Assembly: GCA_949457475.1 (NCBI GenBank) | Contig: CASUON010000002.1 | Coordinates: forward strand, 1-36,510 | DNA: 36,510 nucleotides | Direction: 5' to 3' | Origin: an uncultured Lachnospiraceae bacterium | Lineage (GTDB): Bacteria; Bacillota; Clostridia; Lachnospirales; Lachnospiraceae | Part shown: positions 20,656 through 29,393 of the stretch, one piece after another | Layout of the letters: every line of letters starts with the position of its first letter | How positions within the stretch are numbered: the first letter of the stretch is position 1 | Notes under the pieces: generated by a model | What the model was told of the DNA's origin: nothing | Databases searched by the model: none | The model's input: only the letters and a program-made list of their open reading frames with translations | Program-made: the position numbers and the translations under genes

Positions 20656-22950
20656 ATGGATCATATATATTGGATAGGTATAAGAAAATCCGATCTATTG
20701 ACAATTGAAAATTTATATAAAGGATCAGTAACTTTTTTTGGTGATGGAAAAAACGGAAATATATCATTATCACAAACGGGCATTTCCCGTATGAATCACA
20801 ACGTAGATTCGCCAGTTTTTTTTGAGTTTTACGAAATGGCAATGCAACAAATTTTAGATGAAGATAAAAATGCCAAATTTATGTTTTATAATCCGATTCT
20901 GGCATATTTTTTGGATGAACGATTTCGAAAAAGAATTATTTGCCTTAATAATTTTGACGTTCTCAAAATTATTAATAATAAGATATTATGCAAACTATGG
21001 CTTAAAGATCATATACAAATGCTGGGAAATGTTCAGATGTTCGGAAAAGAAATTTCTTTAGAACATCTGAATAAGATTTTAGGCCATAAAAATGAGTATA
21101 TTGTTCAGCTTCCCATTTCTTCTGGAGGCGCAGGAACATACATTTTAAATAAAGATAATGAAGAATCAGTTATTGATCAATTAGATTCATTTAAACAGTA
21201 TATTATCTCTGTTTATTATCCAAATGCAATCCCGATAAATGTACATTGTGTTATTTATGAAAATGACTATTGCATTTATCCAAGTTCAGTACAAATCATA
21301 AAAATAGAAAATAATAATCTTTTATATAAAGGCTGTGATTTTATTGCGGCAAATTCCTTAGACTGGGAAACACAAGAACAAATAAAAAAACAAGCATCCT
21401 TTATCTGTAAAAGATTGTGTAATATCAATTATCGTGGCATTTGTGGTATTGATTTTATGATCATTCATAATAGTGTCTTTTTTTGTGAGATTAATCCAAG
21501 GTTTCAGGCATCTACTGCAATATTAAATTTTGCTCTGGCAAACGAAAATTTATTGTCTGTAAATGAAACAACTATCAATGCTTTTAAGAACCATGGACCA
21601 GATAAAACAATACCTTCCTTTCATGTACCCTACAGTTCATATGCATATGAAGAGCGCCGTGAACTGAATAGTTTTCATAAAAATATATTTCATACTTATT
21701 TTGAGTTGTATCCTGAATATCGAATATTTAAAGATGGATATGATTTTGATGTAACAGCTGAGTCAGGCGCCTATCTATTCAGAGCTGTTTATTCACGTCC
21801 ACTTATCAGCATCTGTCACAATGAAATACATACGTATGAACTTTTTACGGGATATACTTTGCCAACTCCTTTAAATTTGATTCAGCTAAAGATTATGTTA
21901 TTAACTTTCGGTCTTAAGATTTCATCGAAAGCTTTATCATTTATAGAAGAAATAGGAAAAATACGTGAAGCAAATTTTACGGCAATCGACATAATTTTAT
22001 TGGATGATCTGGTGATTAATTGCCCATATAAAACTACTTTTACAGATTTTAGTCCATTTACAATAAATATGGATGATCAAAAACTGCTTTTATTTTATTT
22101 TGAACATAAAATCACTGAAATAAAAATTTATTATGAAAGTAAACTTAATCAGAAAAAAACCCAAAATGGTACTTTTTATAGTTCCGCTGCTTTTTTAGCT
22201 ATGGATCGTTTAAGGATTAATTACAGGCCTGTCTGCTACTATAAAGAAAATGGAAAAAGCTGCCAGTTTTGCAATCTTCCAACGGTAAATCAATCTTATG
22301 ACTTTGAAACTGTTTGCGAAATAATTGATGGATTTTTGGAAGGTGAACAATTTCGGCATATATTATTAGGAGGTGGTTCCGATGATCCGAAAAGTGATTT
22401 TTCGAACATTATTGAATTAACCGCTTATTTGAAAAATAAATCTGATAAACCTATTTATTTAATGTCCCTTCCGCCATATAACCTTGAAATTATCTCTAAG
22501 TTATACAATGCCGGAATCTCTGAAATAGCATTCAATATAGAGGTATTTGATGAAAAATCCGCTATGAAGTATATGCCTGGAAAAGGTTATATTCCCAGAG
22601 AATATTATTATGAAGCTTTACGCAAAGCAGTGATGTTATGGGGTAAAGAAGGAAATGTACGCAGTATGGTGATCATTGGATTGGAACCAGAACAGACTTT
22701 ATTAGCAGGTATCGAAAAATTATGTCAAATAGGTGTGCAGCCAATGCTTTCCATATTCCGTCCATTGGAGCATACACCATTAAGAAATCTGATACCATTG
22801 TCCTGTCAATATTTATACGAATTATATCTGAAAATTTATAATATTTGTTCGAAATATGGCCAGATACTTGGTCCAACTTGTACCTATTGTCAAAATAATA
22901 CACTTGCTATTTCTGAAAAATATGAAAATAAAGAAATTGTTATAATATGA
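20656..22950 (+). CDS. ATP-grasp / radical SAM fusion protein
   Basis: N-terminal ATP-grasp-like region (YIVQLPISSGGAGTYIL, GICGIDFMIIHNSVFFCEINPRFQAST); C-terminal radical SAM (CYYKENGKSCQFCNLP, ILLGGGSDDP, FNIEVFDEKS, MVIIGLEPEQT). RBS aaggag. Confidence 0.8.
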   Translation: MDHIYWIGIRKSDLLTIENLYKGSVTFFGDGKNGNISLSQTGISRMNHNVDSPVFFEFYEMAMQQILDEDKNAKFMFYNPILAYFLDERFRKRIICLNNFDVLKIINNKILCKLWLKDHIQMLGNVQMFGKEISLEHLNKILGHKNEYIVQLPISSGGAGTYILNKDNEESVIDQLDSFKQYIISVYYPNAIPINVHCVIYENDYCIYPSSVQIIKIENNNLLYKGCDFIAANSLDWETQEQIKKQASFICKRLCNINYRGICGIDFMIIHNSVFFCEINPRFQASTAILNFALANENLLSVNETTINAFKNHGPDKTIPSFHVPYSSYAYEERRELNSFHKNIFHTYFELYPEYRIFKDGYDFDVTAESGAYLFRAVYSRPLISICHNEIHTYELFTGYTLPTPLNLIQLKIMLLTFGLKISSKALSFIEEIGKIREANFTAIDIILLDDLVINCPYKTTFTDFSPFTINMDDQKLLLFYFEHKITEIKIYYESKLNQKKTQNGTFYSSAAFLAMDRLRINYRPVCYYKENGKSCQFCNLPTVNQSYDFETVCEIIDGFLEGEQFRHILLGGGSDDPKSDFSNIIELTAYLKNKSDKPIYLMSLPPYNLEIISKLYNAGISEIAFNIEVFDEKSAMKYMPGKGYIPREYYYEALRKAVMLWGKEGNVRSMVIIGLEPEQTLLAGIEKLCQIGVQPMLSIFRPLEHTPLRNLIPLSCQYLYELYLKIYNICSKYGQILGPTCTYCQNNTLAISEKYENKEIVII

Positions 22951-22976
22951 TTCAGCTGCCTATATTAGAAATTGTT

Positions 22977-23016
22977 AAAAATGGTTTTCTGCCTGATTCA
23001 TTAGAAAACCATTTTT
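22977..23016. terminator. Bidirectional terminator between the two cassette modules
   Basis: AAAAATGGTTTTCT - 12 nt - AGAAAACCATTTTT perfect 14-bp stem with A/T tails on both sides, between convergent ORFs. Confidence 0.9.
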
Positions 23017-23057
23017 AACTTTGTCTGATTTAGTAGTTTTTAGGTTAAATTTGTATA

Positions 23058-24515
23058 TTAAAGCTGAATATCTGTTTCATCCGACTCCTCAGTTGGGTTA
23101 TCAATAATATATTGAACTGTATATTGTACATTATTATTTTCAAGAGCTTCGCTTCTTTCTTCTGCTCTTTTTAACTTTTCTTCTTTTTCTTTAATTTCCA
23201 GTTGATTGAGCCTGATTTGCTGATGTGTTAATATTTTCTGCTGAATAGAATCATGTACTTTTGAAAATGTCAGAAACATATTGACTAAGAAAATAAGTTC
23301 ATTGTAATGAGCACAAATAAATGCAATAAAATTACATTCTGAATTATGTCGTATCTCAATATGACTTATTTTCTTTGTACATAAATCATTGATGGAAGAA
23401 TCAATATGTTCGATAAACTGCATCATTTTTTCTGATTCTTTAGAATCGATATTTGTCTGCATAATAATTCTGGCAGTAGGAAATTCATCAAAACTGTCTA
23501 ATAAAGAAGAACGTATTTCGCCAATATTATAGATAAAACTTCTCCGTTCATAAATATTGAATTTCTGTTCTGATACATATTGCTCAATAGATGTATATAA
23601 TCTTTTTAACACATCATATGAAAAAATATTTCCTTGTTTTGCTTGTTTGCAAAAAAACTTAAGCATTCTGAAATTTCTTTGTGCGATAGATTTCCGTATT
23701 CCCATTACAATAGAATTAAAAGCAAGATTTTTTTTGTTTTCTGCTAAATATATATTGGCCAAAGGAAAATATTCCTCTATAGAAGTATAATAAACAATAA
23801 ATGATTCTTTTAATCCCAAATATTCTTCCATCGTAATCATTTGATTATCTGCAGACAAAGTTATATCTTTTTTATTATCCGGCAGCGCATTAAATATCCC
23901 ATAAATATACGGAAACTGAGACATAGGGAAACTGACATTTGATAAATTACAATTTTTTAATTCCATGTACTCAATATTTGAGTTCGAAAATGTAACATCT
24001 TGAAAAGTGCAACAAAGGAATACAGTATTTTCCATCATAGAAGATGAAAACAGGCAATTTTCGAAATTACATCTTTCAAATAATATTTCCGCAACAGTAG
24101 AGCCTTTAAAATTTACATTTTTAAATGTGACTCCATAAAAATTTGAATAGCTTAGGTTCGTGCTTTTAACATTTATATTTTTCCATGTATTTTTTATAAA
24201 TTGGCAATATTGTACATTAGATTCACAGAATGTCGAATTAGATAAACCTGTATTTGAAAAATATGAACCTGTTAATGCAGCATTTCCAAAATTAACGTCT
24301 TGAATCTCGCTATCAATTAATGTGCTCCTCTTCAAACTAACATCTTCAAAACTGCCGTTTATCTTGAGGTTAATTCCATTTTCAAATAAGCGATTATTAT
24401 TTTGCATTAGCGATATATATTTTTCTAATGTATGAACTGCATTTTGTACCTGTATATCAGAAAATTGCTGAATACCATTTTCTAAATGTAGTTTTATATC
24501 CATATATTGCTTCAT
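23058..24515 (-). CDS. Pentapeptide-repeat protein with long helical/coiled-coil C-terminal region
   Basis: NLSYSNFYGVTFKNVNFKGSTVAEILFERCNFENCLF... semi-regular [ANST][LFV]xx[SN] pentapeptides; charged helical tail (LNQLEIKEKEEKLKRAEERSEALE). Confidence 0.8.
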   Translation of the reverse strand: MKQYMDIKLHLENGIQQFSDIQVQNAVHTLEKYISLMQNNNRLFENGINLKINGSFEDVSLKRSTLIDSEIQDVNFGNAALTGSYFSNTGLSNSTFCESNVQYCQFIKNTWKNINVKSTNLSYSNFYGVTFKNVNFKGSTVAEILFERCNFENCLFSSSMMENTVFLCCTFQDVTFSNSNIEYMELKNCNLSNVSFPMSQFPYIYGIFNALPDNKKDITLSADNQMITMEEYLGLKESFIVYYTSIEEYFPLANIYLAENKKNLAFNSIVMGIRKSIAQRNFRMLKFFCKQAKQGNIFSYDVLKRLYTSIEQYVSEQKFNIYERRSFIYNIGEIRSSLLDSFDEFPTARIIMQTNIDSKESEKMMQFIEHIDSSINDLCTKKISHIEIRHNSECNFIAFICAHYNELIFLVNMFLTFSKVHDSIQQKILTHQQIRLNQLEIKEKEEKLKRAEERSEALENNNVQYTVQYIIDNPTEESDETDIQL

Positions 24516-24558
24516 ATGTATGAATGTTTCCTTTCAGTTAAATTTTTATGATAAGAAT

Positions 24559-24608
24559 TGTCCAATAATACTATTAACGGATAATCCAGTATTATCCTTC
24601 ACTTTTAA
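24559..24608 (-). repeat. Right copy of the perfect 50-bp inverted repeat
   Basis: tgtccaataatactattaacggataatccagtattatccttcacttttaa = exact reverse complement of 18840-18889. Confidence 0.98.
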
Positions 24609-24802
24609 ACCTGAAAATTTATGTTTAAGGACAGGGTAATATTATCCCAAAAAGTATTTATAATAATACAGAATATCCATATCGATGGCATCTTATATTT
24701 GCGAAATTGCATCCATCCTCTAAGGTTGTTGTAATAATGTGTCTAATCATTGAGAAACCGCTATAAATATGATATAGTAGGTACATTCGAAAGGATATTA
24801 AT

Positions 24803-25935
24803 ATGGCAGAAGATAAAAGAAATCGTGCACCTAAAATAGAAAATAAAACAGAAAAACAGGATGTTTCCTATAATCCACCCAAAGGAGCAACAAACATAAC
24901 AGCAGATAACCATAACAATTTTAACACGAATCAGCCTAGCGTCATTGCAAAAAAAGCCGATGCCAGCACAGGCGCACGCGCAGGGAAAGGCGGGGCAGTA
25001 ACCAAACAGGCGATTCGCAGGGCCGTCAAGAAGCTAAGGCCGATTGACGACGTGCTTTTTCAAAAACTAGCCGGAGACAAACTGGTAGTCCAGGAAATGC
25101 TGCGCATAATACTGGAAGACCCATCTTTGGAAGTAATTGCTGTAACGCCGCAAAACAGCATCCGGAATCTATTTGGCCGCTCGGTACGCCTGGATGCCCT
25201 CTGCGACCTGTCCGGGGTGGGAAAGTGCAATATTGAAGTGCAAAAGGCAGACAATGACGACCACCTAAAGAGGGTAAGGTACCATGCGTCCTGCATTACA
25301 GCGAATATTACAGACATAGAGCGTATTTGAAAAATCATTCCCGCCATCTGCACGCCCCAATTTGCGTGATATTTGTGCCAAATTCAGGTTACATAGCCCG
25401 CTATGCGCCCTTCATTTGGCGCAAATCTCCCGCAAATTGGGACGCACATCTGCCGGAAAGCATTTTTCAAACACGCTCTGGCGTGGATTTTCGAGACGTG
25501 CCGGATGTATATATATTGTATCTGTCAGAGCACGACTTTCTGAAGGGAAACCGGACGATATACCATGTAGAGTCGGCGGTGAGGGAGACAGGCAAATATG
25601 TGGACGACGGCTTAAAAAGGGTATTTGTAAATACACAAATCGATGACAAGACGGATATCGCCGGTTTGATGAAATGCTTTTTGCAGACAGAAGTTGATAC
25701 ACCGAGATTCCCGGAGCTGTCAAGGGCAATGGGCTATTTCAAAAAAGAACGGGAAGGGGTGAAGCTTATGTGCGCAGTAGTCGATGATTTAATAAATATG
25801 GCAAAAGAAGAAGCAGAAGAGAAGGCAAGAGAGGAAGCAGAAGCGAGAAAACGCGAAGTAGAAGCGAGAAAACGTGCAGAAACGGAGCTTGCAATTTTAA
25901 AAGAAAAATTAAAAGCCCAGGGCATAACGATTTAG
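24803..25935 (+). pseudogene. PD-(D/E)XK nuclease / Rpn-like transposase-family gene split by a 162-bp palindromic element
   Basis: 5' part ends ...CNIEVQKADNDDHLKRVRYHASCITANITD(25315); the family sequence resumes at 25480 as GVDFRDVPDVYILYLSEHDFLKGNRTIYHVESAVRETG... Confidence 0.8.
25318..25479. mobile_element. About 162-bp imperfect palindromic MITE/REP-like element (family 1 full copy)
   Basis: AGAGCGTaTTTGAAAAATcattcccgcc... pairs with ...ggaaagcATTTTTCAAAcACGCTCT almost end to end; inserted in a coding sequence. Confidence 0.85.
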
Positions 25936-26100
25936 GAAAGATTTTTTAGCACTTTTTGCTTGTATTTTTTTTAATATTCTATTGTAATCACTTTAATTTT
26001 CCGATAGAATAAAAATGATAGGCATTGAGGGACTCCTTTTTCCAAAACATTCCAAAGGATTCCAATAAGGAAGCGATTTTGAGTGAAAAGGAGAATGCAT

Positions 26101-26895
26101 ATGAAAAAATGGAAATTGAAAATATACACGGTTTTATTTTGCGTCGTATGCGCATTAAGTGGGTGCACGGCAAAAAACCAGATGTATTTGCAGGCAAAAG
26201 AACAGGAAAACCAGGCGGAAGACGCGAATTTTGATAGGGATGCAGAGGATGTAACGCTTGCAGGCAGTACGCAGGTAGACGACACGTCTAAGGGCATGCA
26301 GCCCCAGGAACCGAAGGCAGCCGATACAGAGCGTGGCGAACCGCAGACATCAGGCGCGCAGCGCCAGCAATCACAGGCTGCAGGGGAACAGACAAAGGAC
26401 GCGCAGGCCAATGGCATGCAAGAAAATTGTTTTGTCTATATCTGCGGGGCAGTGAAAAAACCGGGCGTGTTTGAGGTGCCCGCGGGCAGCCGGATCTATG
26501 AAGTGATAATGCTTGCCGGAGGGCTGAAAAAGAATGCGTCAGTAAGAGGGCTGAACCAGGCGCAGCAGGTTGCAGACGGCGATATGATCGAGGTACTTAC
26601 CAAGAAGGAGCAACGGACGGCGCAAAAAGACGACAAGGGCTTGGCCGGGCAAAGCGTCTTAGAGACGGACGGTACGCTGCAGGCGGACGTTGGCGCGGTC
26701 GGACGGGTTAATCTAAATACGGCGTCGGCTGCCGAACTTATGACGTTAAATGGTATTGGCGAAGCGAAAGCCGCCAATATTATTGCCTACCGTCAGGAAA
26801 CCGGCGGATTTTCGTCTACGCAGGAAATTATGAATGTAAATGGCATTGGGGAAGGCGTGTATGCACAGATTAAAGATACAATTACCGTAGAATAG
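26101..26895 (+). CDS. comEA: ComEA-like protein (lipoprotein-type signal, SLBB, helix-hairpin-helix)
   Basis: VVCALSGC lipobox; CFVYICGAVKKPGVFEVPAGSRIYEVIMLAGG (SLBB); GRVNLNTASAAELMTLNGIGEAKAANIIAYRQETGGF (HhH). Confidence 0.88.
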   Translation: MKKWKLKIYTVLFCVVCALSGCTAKNQMYLQAKEQENQAEDANFDRDAEDVTLAGSTQVDDTSKGMQPQEPKAADTERGEPQTSGAQRQQSQAAGEQTKDAQANGMQENCFVYICGAVKKPGVFEVPAGSRIYEVIMLAGGLKKNASVRGLNQAQQVADGDMIEVLTKKEQRTAQKDDKGLAGQSVLETDGTLQADVGAVGRVNLNTASAAELMTLNGIGEAKAANIIAYRQETGGFSSTQEIMNVNGIGEGVYAQIKDTITVE

Positions 26896-27013
26896 GGCAT
26901 AATAGCTGTATTGTAGTTGCGTAATACCAAAGAAATAGAAAACAGGCGCTTGGGCAGAATATTTTGCCCGGGCGCTTCATATAGAATATTTCGAAAGAAA
27001 TTTGGAGGTTGGC

Positions 27014-27703
27014 ATGGCAAAGAAGGTTTTGGTCGTTGACGATGAGAAATTGATTGTAAAAGGGATCCGTTTTAGCCTGGAGCAGGACGGCATGGAAGTA
27101 GACTGTGCTTATGACGGGGAAGAAGCATGGCAGAAGGCAAACGCGAATATTTATGATATGATTTTGCTGGATCTGATGCTGCCCAAAATCGACGGTATGG
27201 AAATCTGCCAGCGGATCCGCGAGTTTTCGGATGTGCCGATTGTTATGCTGACAGCCAAAGGCGATGATATGGATAAGATACTCGGCCTGGAATATGGAGC
27301 GGATGACTATATTACAAAACCGTTTAACATTTTGGAGGTAAAGGCGCGGATCAAGGCGATTATGCGCAGGACTGGCAGGAAAAAAGTTGTGGAAGAGCGG
27401 GTCAATACGATTGAAGACGGAGATCTGAGGCTGGATTGTGAAAGCCGCCGGTTGTTTGTACAAGATAAGGAAGTAAACCTGACGGGAAAGGAGTTTGAGC
27501 TGCTGGAGCTATTGGTGCGCAACCCGAATAAAGTGTACGGTCGTGAGAAATTGCTAAACCTTGTATGGGGCGTGGACTATCCGGGGGATGTGCGTACAGT
27601 GGACGTACATGTCAGGCGTATGCGGGAAAAGATTGAAAAAAATCCAAGTGAACCGAAATATGTCCATACGAAGTGGGGTGTGGGCTATTATTACCATGGT
27701 TGA
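27014..27703 (+). CDS. OmpR/PhoB-family response regulator
   Basis: MAKKVLVVDDEKLIVKGI ... DMILLDLMLPKIDG ... winged-helix C-terminus; RBS tttggagg. Confidence 0.93.
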   Translation: MAKKVLVVDDEKLIVKGIRFSLEQDGMEVDCAYDGEEAWQKANANIYDMILLDLMLPKIDGMEICQRIREFSDVPIVMLTAKGDDMDKILGLEYGADDYITKPFNILEVKARIKAIMRRTGRKKVVEERVNTIEDGDLRLDCESRRLFVQDKEVNLTGKEFELLELLVRNPNKVYGREKLLNLVWGVDYPGDVRTVDVHVRRMREKIEKNPSEPKYVHTKWGVGYYYHG

Positions 27704-27714
27704 TTGGGGTTGTC

Positions 27715-29157
27715 ATGAAGAGGAAAAAGAAAATCCGTGATTATTTTAAAAGTCTGAAATTCCGCCTGCTGTTCGTATTGCTGCTGTTTGGAATCGTGCC
27801 GATGCTGATGATGCAGTTTTTTGTTATCCGTGGCTATGAAAAACGGGCAATTAATGTAAGGATGGTGGATATTCTGTCCCAGTCCAAAATTCTGGCAGAT
27901 CAGATCGCTGCCTATGGATATCTGGAAGATATTACAGTCGAAGCAATTAATAAGCAGTTTGAACAATTGTCAAATATTTACGATGGGAGGGTGCTGGTCA
28001 TTGACCAGTCTTTCCACATCCGCAAAGATACGTTCGATATTGACAGGGATAAGATTATCATTTCGGAAGAAGTGGTAAAATGCATCAAGGGGGAGGATGT
28101 ATCCAAGTATGACGCGGTAAATGGCTTTATTGAGGTTGCAGTGCCGGTCCGACAGCCAGCATCTGGCGAGGTTACGGGGGTCATGCTGGTCAGCGTTTCT
28201 ACTGATGTAACGCAGACGCATATTGCCTATTTAAGGCAGATTGGTCTGGTCGTTGCGCTGTTGGCTGGCTTCGTCTGCATTGTGCTGGCCGTACTGTTGT
28301 CTTCGCTTTTGGCGCAGCCGTTTATCCAGCTGTCGAAGTCGATTGATGAAATCCAGGCCGGCTATGGCGAAGATGAGCTGATGATCCATTCGTATTCTGA
28401 GACGGAGCTGATTTGCGAACGGACGAATGAGCTACTGCACCGGATGAAAGTATTAGACGATTCCAGGCAGGAATTTGTCTCCAACGTGTCCCATGAGCTC
28501 AAAACGCCGCTGACTTCGATGAAAGTGCTGGCGGATTCGTTAAATGTCCAGGAAAATGCGCCGGTAGAACTGTATAAGGAATTTATGCAGGATATTACAA
28601 ATGAGATAGACAGGGAAAACAAGATTATTACCGACCTGCTTTCCCTTGTGAAGATGGACAAAGCAGCGGACGGCTTAAATATTGCGTCATTGAATATCAA
28701 TGACCTGCTGGAGTTGATATTAAAACGGCTGCGCCCGATTGCAAAACAGCAGAATGTAGAGCTTGTGTTAGAAAGTTTCCGTCCGGTTACCGCGGAAGTG
28801 GATGAAGTAAAGCTTACGCTTGCAATTTCAAATCTGGTTGAAAATGCGATTAAATATAATTCGGAAAACGGCTGGGTGCATGTCTCGCTGAATGCAGATC
28901 ACCAGTTTTTCTACATTAAAGTAGAGGACAATGGGATGGGGATACCAGAAGAATCCCTAGACCGTATTTTTGAGCGCTTTTACCGCGTAGACAAATCCCA
29001 TTCCAAAGGCATTAACGGCACCGGGTTGGGCCTTGCAATTACAAGAAGCGTTATATTAATGCACCGCGGCGCGATCAAAGCGTTTAGTACAGAAGGGGAG
29101 GGTACGATTTTTAACGTCCGCATCCCACTGATTTATGTTGTGCGCAAGGATGGCTAA
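27715..29157 (+). CDS. Membrane sensor histidine kinase (HAMP, HisKA, HATPase_c)
   Basis: FVSNVSHELKTPLTSMKVLADSL (H-box), NLVENAIKYNSENGWV, VEDNGMGIPEESLDRIFERFYRVDKSHSKGINGTGLGLAI. Confidence 0.95.
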   Translation: MKRKKKIRDYFKSLKFRLLFVLLLFGIVPMLMMQFFVIRGYEKRAINVRMVDILSQSKILADQIAAYGYLEDITVEAINKQFEQLSNIYDGRVLVIDQSFHIRKDTFDIDRDKIIISEEVVKCIKGEDVSKYDAVNGFIEVAVPVRQPASGEVTGVMLVSVSTDVTQTHIAYLRQIGLVVALLAGFVCIVLAVLLSSLLAQPFIQLSKSIDEIQAGYGEDELMIHSYSETELICERTNELLHRMKVLDDSRQEFVSNVSHELKTPLTSMKVLADSLNVQENAPVELYKEFMQDITNEIDRENKIITDLLSLVKMDKAADGLNIASLNINDLLELILKRLRPIAKQQNVELVLESFRPVTAEVDEVKLTLAISNLVENAIKYNSENGWVHVSLNADHQFFYIKVEDNGMGIPEESLDRIFERFYRVDKSHSKGINGTGLGLAITRSVILMHRGAIKAFSTEGEGTIFNVRIPLIYVVRKDG

Positions 29158-29187
29158 AAATGTCTGGTAGATTTATTCTGCGGGCAG

Positions 29188-29300
29188 GAAGAATCAAGTT
29201 GCCGCGTAGCTTTTAGTTTGTAAACAGTGTGAATGCAAGCGTCGCGTAGTTTTAGCTTGCAAGCGGAGAGAATAAAAGCGTCGCGTAGCTTTAGCAAGCG
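29188..29300. repeat. Three degenerate units of about 40 bp
   Basis: g(c/t)cgcgtag(c/t)tttta... core at 29201, 29241 and 29280, with gcaagcg / agcttgcaagc flanks. Confidence 0.7.
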
Positions 29301-29393
29301 TTTTGCAAATAAGGAGAAGATGAGCCGGAAGAATTCGGCTGCAGGACAGACGCAGATGAACGGTGACCATTTAATCAATCAGAAAGGAAGAAG

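Noticed and set aside
20656-22950. RiPP cluster with precursor peptide inside the cassette
   Set aside because: Intergenic gaps are too short and I found no small precursor-like ORF between the genes; a precursor elsewhere in the genome is still possible.
17648-24608. Integrative element or prophage carrying the radical SAM genes
   Set aside because: No structural phage, replication or conjugation genes and no tRNA att site; boundaries are long inverted rather than direct repeats, which fits inversion better than excision. Not fully excluded.
29154-29378. 74-aa minus-strand ORF with KLRDA repeats
   Set aside because: Arises from the degenerate 40-bp repeats; no family resemblance.
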